This document shows, piece by piece, positions 46,700 through 57,465 of a DNA stretch of 64,000 nt. The stretch is from the NCBI GenBank assembly GCA_001695595.3, contig MBPM02000063.1:452368-516367 (forward strand), given 5' to 3'. Each line of letters starts with the position of its first letter. Positions within the stretch are counted from its first letter, which is position 1. Under the pieces are notes generated by a model, which was given only the letters and a program-made list of their open reading frames with translations, had not been told where the DNA came from and searched no databases. A program made the position numbers and the translations under genes. This stretch comes from Plasmopara viticola (taxonomy: Eukaryota; Oomycota; Peronosporomycetes; Peronosporales; Peronosporaceae).

Positions 46700-48893
46700 T
46701 TTTGTCGTGTGCATATAACCGGACGCTTTTAACATCTTGTTGAAAAGCACGAATTAAGCACGAGTTTAAGCAGCGTCATCTACGCGTGCAGTCGTGATCA
46801 AATCCTCATAATACTGTGTCACGATGTTTACAATACTGATCGACAATATGGCCGTTGTAAGGTTAGAAGATGTACGTTTGTATACCGTGAGAAACTATAC
46901 ATTTAATTGTGACGTAGCTAAAGGAACTTGTCGATAGAAAATCGACCCAAACACAGCACTTTCAAGTCTGCTAAACGCTTTGTATATGTTGATCGAAAAG
47001 TAATACTTTAGATTGGAACATGCGTCACAAAACATTTTTCTTGGTACGTCAAATGTCAGGGATGAATTTCCTTAATAAGCTATCCAGGCTCGAAGTGTCC
47101 AAATAGATCATGATGAAGGCAACACTTGCTCTTTAATCCTCATCCATTTGGTTTGTGTAGAACAATGCATCATCCACAGCCGGATATTGTGTGCAGTAGA
47201 GATCACAGTTGATGACCATTAATTTTTCTTTCTTTGTTTAGAAGGAAAGTAAAGTGATAACACGCATCTCCGTTCGCCTTTATCCCTATGCGAAGGCAAA
47301 GCCTAATTATACGAATGTTCGCATAACTGTTCTACTTTTCTTTCGTCAGACATCTATCTTGTCGTCTGGTACCTCGTCGTGCGTGTGATGGTCAAGCTTG
47401 CTCCCGTCTGCATCCACCACTCAGTAAAAGGGAGCGAATTCATACATGCACTGATTGCATCAGATCAATGCAGCTGCGTTTGAGCAATACCTGTATAATT
47501 GGCTCTTTTGGAACTAGCTGTCGTTCTTTCTGTCGGTGAATTACTAGCACAACAACGTTCTCGAAAATCTGGCGTTTTGCTGAAATAAACAAAAACGTTT
47601 CTGCATCAGAATGGCATGAGTCGTAGCACTGTCGATGATTAAATATGTCTGCTCTTTTATTAGCATCGATTTAGTAAAGCTTGATGAATATTGCGGCGTA
47701 GTATCGCAGTCATTCAAATAAAATGTCTTGAAGCTAGCCAAGGACTTACGTTCTCCCTTCTGGCCTTAACATATTTTTACTGAGGTAATTAAGCTTCAAC
47801 GAAACGAAGTTGCTTGATACGCCTCCGCTCGATGACCAAGCATAACGCCTTTGCACCATTTGTCGTTCAAGTCTTGCACCATACGTAAAAGTTATATTTC
47901 CTTACAATTTTTCATCACGCTGGCGCTTGCCATTCTGTCACTACTCAAAGTAACGCTCGCAACGACTTGTGCTACCATAACTCATTGCTAATATCGAAAA
48001 TTGTATACTGTAAATGATGGCATGTGTCGCTCATCATGGTCACGTTGGAATCGCAAGCTCTGCTTTTTATCGAGTGGCAGCCTGGCCACACGTTTGTCGG
48101 ACGTGTGGTGTGTTAGACGTCGATAGTGCTAAGTCACAGTCCACTATGATGGTTGATACGAAAAAAATTGTATGATGAATCGCTGACAAGGTAGAAGCTA
48201 AGCTGCGTTTTGTGTTCTACACTTCCTGTCCAAACATACATTGGCCGGTCGGTATGGACCATACACCTTACGGTACGATGAAAGCCGTGTAGTTTGTGTT
48301 ACGGCAAAGATAGCTTTACGACTTTGTAGAAATCCCCAAGAAGAATGTTGTTCCAGCCAGCTTATTTGACGTATAATTCGATCCTTTTAAGAGCTGCACT
48401 CAACCCACATTTTATGGAAGCAGTATGAAGACTACGAGGTGTCGCTTAATTTGCTGTGAGTAGCATGAGGACCGGGCACGATAATCACTAACAGCGAATC
48501 ACTACAGGCATCGAGAGGTTTGAGATATGCGCATCCTGTGGTACTGTTGATACAGCTTTTTCATATCGGTATTGTGGTATCGTTACTGGCAGTCTGTCAA
48601 TAGTTTGCTACGTACAAGGTCTTTTCTGTGGTTCCTTTGCACCACTGTTATGGCCAGCGAACAATGAATTGGAGTAAAGAGTGGCGGTGTATTTGGAAGC
48701 GGCAGACCTTTTTAGTCGGTATTAGACAATGTAAAGCACGAGTTTCTCTCTTGCTGGAGATTGGAGCAAGAGAAAGCTAACGGCGGGACCATTTGTGAAT
48801 TATACGTTTCAATGCTCTCTATTTTGGAAAAAGGTCGAAGGTGTCCTTCCTGTGGAAGCTCAAGTATGTTCAGATGCTCAAATTAATGAGTGC
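46700..48893 (-). repeat. Flanking repeat block X', inverted copy
   Basis: This is the reverse complement of block X (34.5-36.5 kb) and of the block at 62.15 kb to the end. It forms the right arm of the A-D palindrome. Against the 62-kb copy, similarity extends further out, to about 48,893, than against copy 1, which stops near 34,505. Confidence 0.8.
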
Positions 48894-49613
48894 TTATAAA
48901 TCCCTCCGCGAGCGCGTTATATACACTTAACCGATGCTTGCAAGTTGTTCAACGGGTTGCATGTACCACGATTAAGAGTTCGGGGTCTCTATTGATGATA
49001 TATTGATAAATTTTTGAAAAACGTCCTGTTCGATTACAGGATTAAAGTGATACGATCATAAGGCCCAGGTCTTAGCAGTTTATATTTTTTAAGATAGCGC
49101 CAATTTTCTAAAGATTGTTCTATAAATTTCTTTGCCAGCGATAAAATTTTAGATGCTACGATAAAATATTAGATGCTACGATAAATTCCGTATCGCGAAC
49201 GTGAAACTCGTTTTAAAAGTGGTCTCTACTCGTACTTTATCATATGCAATAGACTTCAAGCGAGCTAGCCTTTTATCACTTAATTACGACCTAAAGCACA
49301 CATTCGCTTTTAAAGTGCAAACGACATATATTAAATTAACTAATATCGCAGATTTTAACAAAATCTGCGATTTAGGAAAACTTGAACTTTTTCTCACCCT
49401 TTCTTTAATTTTCACTCACCCGTTGATCAATTGGTCAGATTTAGCATTTTTGTAATGCGCGACACTTAGTCCAAACTCATTACTGAACTCATTTTCTACT
49501 TTCACTTTCTACTCCCACATCCTTCTACGCACGCATATCCTACTAAGCACCCACAATGAACAGCCTAGCTCCCCCTCCTGCACTTTCTTACCAATCCTTA
49601 GAGAAGGCGAAAG
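48894..49613. other. Spacer with a 12-bp hairpin and a short tandem repeat
   Basis: It holds a 19-20-bp direct repeat (tagatgctacgataaaat) near 49,150-49,190 and the hairpin listed separately. A frame at 49,201-49,455 opens at a non-ATG codon and has no recognised domain. This may be the 5' end of the MULE element, but no terminal inverted repeat was found. Confidence 0.35.
49345..49371. repeat. Hairpin, 12-bp perfect stem
   Basis: atcgcagatttt and its perfect reverse complement are separated by 3 nt (aac). Confidence 0.85.
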
Positions 49614-51286
49614 ATGCTGTTTTTGACCCATTCTTTATCAATGGGATATGCTCTTGTAGCGTTACACACTAGAAAGGTTGGGAATAAAAGAGATGGCGCC
49701 GTTAAGGCCCTTACCCTGAACTGCTCCAAAGAACGACGTACGAGAAAGGAGCAAAATTCGGAAAGAGAAGGAGTGCGCGTGGGAACGATCAAGGCAACTA
49801 GATGTTTATTTGCCGCAAGCATACGGCTAGAGAGCGGACTTTGGCAAGTGGAAGTGGACAACGGAGAGCAAAATCATGAACCATTTGTGCACGTTTCAGC
49901 GCATCCACAAGGACAACGATTGACGGAAGGGCAAAATGCAGCAGTTTTAACTCTGGGACGCGCCGGGGTGACTCCTGGGCGCATCATCATTTCGCCGCAC
50001 CAAAATGATGGCGTTATTTCGACTGCACAGGACTTTACAATCTTCGCATAGCGGAGCGAAATAGTTTGTTAGCAGGGCGGACACCTCTGACCGCTTTGCT
50101 CGATATCCTCGCAAGCGAGACTCTGTATTTCACACAACATTATGTGGACCAGAAGCTCACGCATTTGCTTATTATCTTAACGTCGGCAAAAGAATTATGC
50201 CAACATTACAGTGCCAACCGCGTTTGGATCATTGACGCAACTTGCGTTACGGTAACGAACAATACCTTTACGTTTTCGTATTGCTTTATAAAAAGTGAGC
50301 ACACGGGTGATTACTTGTGGGCACTGTCCCATATCGCCGATGTATTCCAGCAATTCGGCGTGAGAGCCACCGGCACCTTTGTGACGGACAGTAAACTTGC
50401 TTTGTTGAATGCCTTGGAAAGGGTTATCCCAAATGCCGTTTGTTTTTTTGCCGATGGCATATTAATAAGAATATCCTAGCAAGACAAAAACGAGCATTTC
50501 GAACAAACGGGCATGGGAGGAATTTTTAAGGCAATGGCATCGCCTTGTCTGTCAAGAAACCATTGCTGGTTACGAAGACCAACTTGCAGCGATGCAGCAG
50601 GAATTCTCAAATTATCATCAAGTCATGCGTTACGTCGAGGAAATCTGGCTCGTCTGGAAGGTCCGATTTGTGTCGGCTTTCTTACATAACAAACCCCATT
50701 CCGGACATGTAACTACCAGCCGCGTAGAGAGTGCCCACGCGGCTCTCAAACGATGGATTACCAGCTCAACGGGAATTTTATTAACCGTTGACGTTGCAGT
50801 AAAGCTAGCCTGCGACAATCAGCTTGCTGGAATCATTCAAAAGCATGCCAAGCAGAGGGCTGTCGCAGATATGCAGTTTGGTCCGCTATTTTCCCAAGTA
50901 ATGGGAAAAACTTCCGAGGAAGCCCTCCGTCGGACGCATCGAGAGTTCACCCAGCGATATATCGATGGCAATCGCGGTAATGACCGTGCCGTTTGTGCTA
51001 AGTTGCTTACTTCGACAATGGGACATCCTTGCCGCCACGTTCTGCTTGGTCGCACAGAGCCACTTGCGGTTGACGACTTTGATCTACATTGGCATCTCGT
51101 TCAACCTGCTATACTGGACCATCCGGTTCTACCAGGCGTAACCCATCGCACTTTGAGTACGTGGAGAATGCGATAAATGCTCCACCGCGACGAAGATGTC
51201 GCAATTGCAATCAAGTAGGGCAAAACTCTAGAACTTGCGCAAATCAAGGTCGCGTGGCGCACTACAGAAAGGCTAAGTCTGACTAA
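49614..51286 (+). pseudogene. MULE transposase, frameshifted
   Basis: The parts appear in the order of a Mutator-like transposase. First is an N-terminal zinc-finger-type DNA-binding segment ending LWQVEVDNGEQNHEPF (about 49,830-49,890). Next come AGRTPLTALLD (50,069-50,101) and the MULE DDE core with VWIIDATCV, DYLWALSHI and FVTDSKLAL, then a frame change near 50,445 after which the DNA reads CRWHINKNIL. A C-terminal part has SRVESAHAALKRWI, and GHPCRHVL resembles a SWIM finger. At the end is a zinc-knuckle-like CRNCNQVGQNSRTC, in which Asn replaces the usual His. At least three frame changes (about 50,051-50,066, 50,445 and 50,510-50,592) make it non-autonomous. It lies between the two palindromes. 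Confidence 0.82.
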
Positions 51287-51468
51287 TTGATCAACGATTT
51301 AAAGAAAGGGTGAGGTATATAAAGTACGTATGACATATATTGAGCATTGTTTTTTTATCAGCTTATAAGCAGTAAAAACCACAAAAAAAAGCTTGTAACA
51401 CACCTTGTGCAAGTCTTGTTAATGTGATAAAGACAGTGAACTCGAGACATTTTCTGGTCAAGACATTA

Positions 51469-51850
51469 TCAAATCGGAGCCAGAAAAAGACAGCTTCCGG
51501 TCCTTAAAAAAGTAAATGCTGGTATGTATCTATAGTCGCACAATTTTCCATTCTCCCTATGTCCCAGTCCAATAATTGGCTTGCCATTATCAAATATTTG
51601 GACCCGGTCAAATTTTCTGACTTGGTTGTCGACACGACCACAATCTTCGACCATCCTACTAATGCCTATATAGCTCCAAGGGCGTAAAACGCATGATATA
51701 TAGATCACATCGAATTGAAAGTTAGGATGCATGTAAAAGTGGCTTGCCGCGGTCTCAATTTCCTTTTGTTGTAACAAAGCCTTCACAGCTGTCGCGTTTT
51801 TGCAATGAGCTTTGTTCTTATCAAGAGAACGGGTCCTGTCAATAAATCTT
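51469..51850 (-). CDS. Unassigned ORF fragment, about 127 codons
   Basis: The frame is open from a stop near 51,851 down to 51,469 but has no ATG near its start, so it is likely an exon or a decayed coding piece. Composition is protein-like (for example IYISCVLRPWSYIGISRMVE). I do not recognise a domain. Confidence 0.3.
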
Positions 51851-52250
51851 CAAATTTATGGACGCAAAATCTTCACCAACCAACTTGTATTTAACAGTGC
51901 CTCGAGCTCTTCATGGCAATTACGCGTTATGGCCTGACGTCTGGCCATGTCGAAGTACTTTTTCATCAGTCTTTTACAAGTCTACTACGGTTTCAGCTTC
52001 ACGCGCGATACTTTTCGCGTAATCAAGGCCATCTTGAGCGTCAGTGGAGCAATGTTTTATGACGTATCCTCGATTTTACTTCCATTTTTCAGGAGATGAA
52101 TGAGGCTTGCACCACGATCCACAGTCCTTTTATCATCAATGAAGACAGAAGAGGGTAAATAAGCTCTCTAGTTATGGAATCTTTCCTCGTGATTACGTTG
52201 GCAGAGTTTTCCAGGACTCTGCCGAACCGTGGGTCCTGCTTCAATTAGCG
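51851..52250. other. Spacer before the second palindrome
   Basis: No feature is seen. Confidence 0.4.
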
Positions 52251-53556
52251 GCATCGTCAACAAACCTTCTTTGATGCTTTGTCCAGACCATCTTTCAACT
52301 TGTTCTGCATCTCTCCATTTGTGTGACGCGATTGGTACAATCCTAGTATTGAGGCTCACAACAGTGTAATTTAGCGGCTCTCGTAAAACTTTCGAGGCTT
52401 TAATCTCACATTGAACCCCGACACGGAATATGGTCTTAGCTTCGTGGAAGGAGGTTGATGAAGTTTTCTTTTATGTTCTCGTTGTCTATTTCTAAAGCTT
52501 GGTCCGTTGGTTGATCCGACTGACAGGTCGTAGGATAGGTGGTGTGCGCTGAGACAAAGTCTATTTTCGCGCGGTGTTCGCAACCGACTTGTTAGCTACT
52601 GTGTCGCTATAAGCACCCTTATTATATTGGGACTTGACTACTTCCGATAGCAGGTAGAGCGCGGTCATGTTTTCCGCCCAGGCTCAACTCTGGGTCGACA
52701 TGTAGCTTACGGTGTCTGTGTGGGACAAAACATTTGTTTACCACAAGAACATTGGCCAATCGTGTAATTTATAAAACTTTAATGCTTGAGCCTATATTTT
52801 CTACTCTCCTTACGATGTTTTCTAAAATGAACACCCATCCTTAAGCTTTTATAGAAGTGGGTCGCTATACCGGATCAAGTGTAGCACAAAATACTTATAT
52901 GCTTTGTCTGATAACTATTGTGCCTGTTTGGACATTTACACCTTGCTGACTTTAGTGATTGTTGACGGATATAAAAATCGTAAACAGAACGCGGCTGACC
53001 TACTACGCAAGTAGATCAAACTCCAATTAATACGAAAGCCATGGTTGCGCAATTAATATGAACCCATCAAGCCGATTACATTGTGCTTCGTACGATCGTG
53101 TGTTGCTAGTAGGTGGAATGGATCGGGCTACCGACCTGGTCATATAAGTTTGGCCTTCCCATACTCTCGATACGGTTAGATCACAATAATTTTGACCGCG
53201 CATCAAATTGAGTGTATCAAATGACGCTAAGTATCCAATCGATCAAACGCTTTTAACCCAGTTTTCCTTTTTGCCAATAGACTACCAGTATCATCAGCGA
53301 TTGTCTATTGGTATCGCATCGGCTCTTTGAACTCAAATATCGATGCCTTCGAGTGCTGAATACAGTGGTCGTAAGCGATGGCTACTAGTGTCTACAAAAT
53401 GTTGGCAAGAGAATGCATAATGATGATATGGACAATTTTGGGTGTCAAGAATCAGCGCACCATTTCGACTTTAATGGAAAGTTGACCATGACACCATGAT
53501 AAACATAACAAAAATTCGCTTTATTATATTGCATTGAACATAGCAAGGAGGGCTAA

Positions 53557-53926
53557 CTATAGTAAAGGGCGAGCTATTTTCCAAAACATCTTCAATGGAT
53601 TTTTTGTTACAGTCGAAAAAATGTTTCTTCCATGTGAGAACAGCACACAATCAAGACTACGATCGTGCCCCGAGAGGCTGGAAATGAACTCAAGCGCTGA
53701 GCCGCCCTTGGCTGCGATGTCCTCCATCTCACTCACGAACCACAACTTGATCTCCTTGTTCGGCACCTCCTGTTGTCAGAAGTGGCTTGTCAGATGTCGT
53801 TGCGGTTTCATTGTTTGATCGTAGAAAGTTTAATTCCAAAATAGCCTCATTGAGCCCCGTAGGGCCACAGTGTAGCCGGATTCCGGGTGTCGCCATGCGC
53901 ACCGGCGGGACTTTGAGCTTCGACAT
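53557..53926 (-). pseudogene. CAF-1 p60 (CHAF1B)-like WD40 gene fragment, left arm
   Basis: The minus strand begins SKLKVPPVRMATPGIRLHCG, followed by an LNEAIL..NFL strand, LLTTGG and, after a frame change, NKEIKLWFV, then SLSGHDRSLDCVLFSHGR. This is the pattern of the first one and a half WD40 blades (G.D..I.LW.V; GH...V..V.FS..G) with the I-R-x-H-x-G start of CAF-1 p60-type proteins. Only the N-terminal part is present, the frame is broken and no further blades follow, so it is a captured non-functional piece. The identification as CHAF1B and not another WD40 protein is inference. Confidence 0.55.
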
Positions 53927-54290
53927 GACTAATGACGATTCAAGGTTTTTCCAAAACCACTCAAAGTCATAATCCCATGACTAGTACCGATCCTAAGTAT
54001 CCTAAGCAAATAGCCTCTAAAGTGAGTACTATTAAACTATTTGATATGTCCGTGCAAAATACGCAAGCAGCATATATTAGACGCTGACTCGCCGACTGTA
54101 GTTTTGACACAATAAAAGCTGCTAATGCCGATCTAAACTTGAGCAATTCGATAATGGAAGTTGGTCGAAGATTTTAAGGTTTGCAGTAAAACAAATTTCG
54201 TGTCTGTTCGCGTTGAGAAGGAACTGCATAGCAGCAGATAAAGTCTAATTCTCAATTGTTGTCAAGATTACTGTGACGTAAAGTATTCAT

Positions 54291-54533
54291 TCAAATTAGC
54301 GACTGTAAACAGCATGGCCATAGATGACTGTATGGTACGGTCAACCGAGACCATGAAGCCGAGTGAAGTCGTCTAGCCGTATGCTGTATGATCAAATTAC
54401 AAAACACCATTTTAATGTTGAATTTGTTGCTGTTAAGGCCATATTTGGATTCAACAGCTGTGTAGCCTACAATAGAAGCGGTTGTGGCGTCGTCCTCAAT
54501 TAAGTTTACCGTGTTGGAAGCAGTCTTTTGCAT
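54291..54533 (-). CDS. Unknown 80-codon ORF, left arm
   Basis: The protein begins MQKTASNTVNLIEDDATTAS. An identical 80-residue protein is encoded at 59,859-60,101 in the other arm. No domain is recognised. Identity may reflect arm conversion and not selection. Confidence 0.3.
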   Translation of the reverse strand: MQKTASNTVNLIEDDATTASIVGYTAVESKYGLNSNKFNIKMVFCNLIIQHTARRLHSASWSRLTVPYSHLWPCCLQSLI

Positions 54534-54650
54534 TTAAGACCGTGAGCTGAAGTTGAACGTCTTCTGGAGACGAGTCCAATGAACGATGAAAGTATATGAT
54601 GATAAAGCAACATTTGCACTATAACTTATTTTTCTCTTTTTACACACTCC

Positions 54651-54869
54651 TTGACCCCCATCCCTACACTATTAGAAACAGAAAAAAATAAAAATCCAAT
54701 TTTGACAAGCCCCATCCTATGGTGTCAATGGGCAGAAAACACTGAAGCACAAAACTATAACAATTTAAATCATCAACATAATTACGGACGCAGAAAACCA
54801 ACACAACATTTGTTTAGTCAGGTGGTTGGTCTTTTTTTGTCTGGATGTAACATAAATGTCAACAAATAG
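54651..54869 (+). CDS. Unknown 72-codon ORF, left arm
   Basis: It is an Asn/Gln-rich short frame with a C-terminal hydrophobic stretch (SQVVGLFLSGC). The same C-terminal 60 or so residues are encoded at 59,524-59,796 in the other arm. Function is unknown. Confidence 0.25.
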   Translation: MTPIPTLLETEKNKNPILTSPILWCQWAENTEAQNYNNLNHQHNYGRRKPTQHLFSQVVGLFLSGCNINVNK

Positions 54870-55016
54870 CTACCACTACGCGATGAAGTAACTACAGTAG
54901 CTTTTCGTAACAGAATTACAAAATATGAATCAGTCGTGAGTTAATTAAATTGTGATCCTGAATTATATTCTATACAATATACGAGCATACCCCATATACC
55001 ACATACACTACAAAAA

Positions 55017-55301
55017 ATGTCTGAGTTTGAAATGTCTGAATTTGAAGTCTATGAGCAAAATGCCTCATACTGTCGATGGTTATACAACGAACAATCGGAA
55101 GACTCGAATATAATACGCTTTTTAGCCAGCAAGTTTCAAGCTGGAGACGATAGCTATATCGTGCGTCGGGGCAAACATAAGAACAAGTTCGTTAAGTGGA
55201 TTGTTGAAAACGATGAGCAATACTTCAGTTGGAGGTTTAAATATGTATCTGTCAAGAATAAATATCCATCTTTCAAAGATAAGTCACGGCATAAGAATTA
55301 G
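55017..55301 (+). CDS. Unknown 94-aa protein, left arm
   Basis: It starts with an internal duplication, MSEFEMSEFEV, followed by an aromatic-rich middle (YCRWLYNEQSED) and a basic C-terminus (SVKNKYPSFKDKSRHKN). It begins at a true ATG just after an AT-rich leader. The opposite arm encodes an identical protein at 59,092-59,376. I recognise no family. It is the most gene-like short ORF in the palindrome arms. Confidence 0.45.
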   Translation: MSEFEMSEFEVYEQNASYCRWLYNEQSEDSNIIRFLASKFQAGDDSYIVRRGKHKNKFVKWIVENDEQYFSWRFKYVSVKNKYPSFKDKSRHKN

Positions 55302-55480
55302 CTACTTTTTTTCTTCTCTTCAGCTGAAACCTGTTAGCTGCTTGTCGAGGTTCTGTTATTAGCGCGAAGCTCTTCTTCGCTAACACGATATCAGATCATA
55401 CAGGTGATTAGAACGAACGAGCGTCACAGGCTTCTATTCAACCACACGTGTTCCAATGAGATCGACCCAGCAAACGAACA

Positions 55481-56933
55481 CTTATATCACCGTCGACGAT
55501 AATGTGATTAAAGTCGCTATGGCGGACTTTTGGAAATGTTCATATTGCAAAGAAATAGCAATTTCATCCTTTCTTCAGTGTAAAACCTTTTGACGAGAAG
55601 TCATTGACCTTAAAATCTTTCGACACCCATCCTTGGGTAATCGCCTTGGTTCTGACAAACTGAGCTTGAAAGTATAAACAGCGCCTAAAAGAACGTAGAA
55701 TTGACCTGCTTGGAACGAAGTGCCTTACCATCCAGCTCGCCGACTGTTGTGAGCACATTGAATCGCGGCGCATTTGGAGCGTAGATTGTACTTGTGCTTA
55801 CCCTCCAATATGCTGGTACGAATCCACCTCCAAGTACATCTCATTGCTCTAGGGTCAAGCTGTCCATGAGCAGCTGTGCGTCTAGATCGTTGGATTATAA
55901 ATATTTAATGTGAACAGATCGTACTTGTCGACAAGGAACGCAATGTCGAGATCATCGAAGGCGCTTGCTATCGGCCTGAACAACAGCAATCCGTTATTCA
56001 CAACGTCAATATTCTCGATTTGCACAAAATTATCTTTGAGGCGATCGTGTTCTCGTCGAGAAAGATGAGATGCAATCGCAACAGGACTCGGTAGACCAAC
56101 TATCATCACCATGCAAAGAAGCATCGAGTCGCCGTTCTAATTTTCCCACAATCACATTTGAAGTCCTTCACCAATTGCTACTTCAGCTTTTGAGTTCTCG
56201 AATCCGTGTAATGGGAACGTTCAAGAACGTGCGTTTAAACAACGTGGCAGCAATTGCTGCGTATAGAGAGGAAGTGTGGTCTTTGGCCGAAATCACCACC
56301 AGCACGTGGATTTCCCCTTCGTTTGGCTCAAATCTCTCTCCAAAGTTCGTAGTTCTTGATCCACAACGAACGGATCCTTGTGCGTAATGAATCCGTCGTA
56401 TGACGAATAGTAGTCCGGGTAATAGCCAAAGGCTTTGCCACCGTATCCTTTGCCGTAACCATATAGTCGTTGCCGTTGCCGTAGTTGTCATTGTCGTGGC
56501 CGTAGTAGTCGTTGCCGTGGCCGTAGAAGTCGTTGCCGTGGCCGTGGTACTCATGGCTGTAGTCGTCGTAGTCCTTGCGTATTTGCTGTAGCCGCTGTGT
56601 TCCTTGTGCACGAAGCTCTTGTGGTTGGGTCGTCGTCCTTGCAGGCGTAAGCACGTGGCCGTAGTCCTTGTAATCATAGTCGTCTTTGCCGTTTCTGTAG
56701 TCTATTGACTCGGTGGCCTGGGATTTATCGTCTTCCAGGCGCCGACGATAGTGCAATCAATGCCCATGTCGTGGTGTCTTTTGCGGTGGTCACAATCGCG
56801 CTTAAGCGGGTGGTGAATGTAGTCCCCGTAGGAGCCAAGGAGCGATTTCCGCTGGAGCATTTCGGGCATCGATCGATTGCAGGATGGAGGCACTGACATA
56901 TCGGCTTAGCACTGCAAGCATATTAAACTGCAT
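55481..56933 (-). pseudogene. Unit copy E
   Basis: The start at 56,933 reads MQFNMLAVLSRYVSASILQS. A second frame (56,702-56,899) gives GSYGDYIHHPLKRDCDHRKR. The GHY-rich region (56,328-56,756) is shorter than in B/C and interrupted. The HNH_2-like domain lies at 55,882-56,310, and the downstream segment (55,564-55,773) encodes the same 69 residues as copy F. The long 3' tail present in A-D is cut off near 55,440-55,480, where block Y begins. Confidence 0.6.
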
Positions 56934-57465
56934 CTTGGCCGCGCAGTTGCTTGACTTGCATGGATGTATTTGCTAGTTGTCGATTGCTGAGAAGAAGGCG
57001 AAATGAAAAGTGAGAGAGCGAGAAATGATCAAATGCTGATTATTGATGTGGTCGCAGACGCTTTTATCATTAGTCTCTTTCAGTTTTTAAAGAAAGCTTT
57101 GTATACAAAGTGGCACGGCAAAAAAATTTGCTAAAGAATAAGTTTTCCGAGGTGTCAAGAATGGGGACAGCCAGCTGATCATCTGTTTTACTTTTCTATA
57201 CAATCATAATTAAGGTACCCTTGTCAATCGGCTTTTAGAAATATGTCATTCTCTTGCAAATTCTTTTGCATTGGCACTTCGGTCGATCGTCATATACAAA
57301 GCTCTCTCAAGATACTGAAAGAGACTCGAGAGTGAACGCGCTACTTAAGATAAGAGAGCAAGCGCTCTTAAGATATTGCGCTCTCTCACTTTTCATTTCG
57401 CCTTCTTCTCAGCAATCGACAACTAACAAATACATCCATGCAAGTCAAGCAACTGCGCGGCCAAG
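56934..57465. promoter_or_regulatory. Spacer between divergent copies E and F
   Basis: This is the same spacer as A/B and C/D but about 43 bp shorter, because of a deletion near 57,335-57,365 where the others have a cttgccgtacagttcgcaag segment. The GAGAG/CTCTC edges are kept. Confidence 0.5.

Larger units (their letters stand above)
52251..55480. repeat. Left outer arm of the E/F palindrome (block Y)
   Basis: It is repeated as a reverse complement at about 58,970-62,147. Paired points: 52,251 with 62,147, the 94-codon ORFs, the 80-codon ORFs and the CHAF1B-like fragments. All give a centre near 57,199. Confidence 0.88.

Noticed and set aside
52980..53020. QNAADLLRK-like motif suggesting a Gypsy/Copia RNase H end
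   Set aside because: Single short motif inside the palindrome arm with no supporting blocks on either side.
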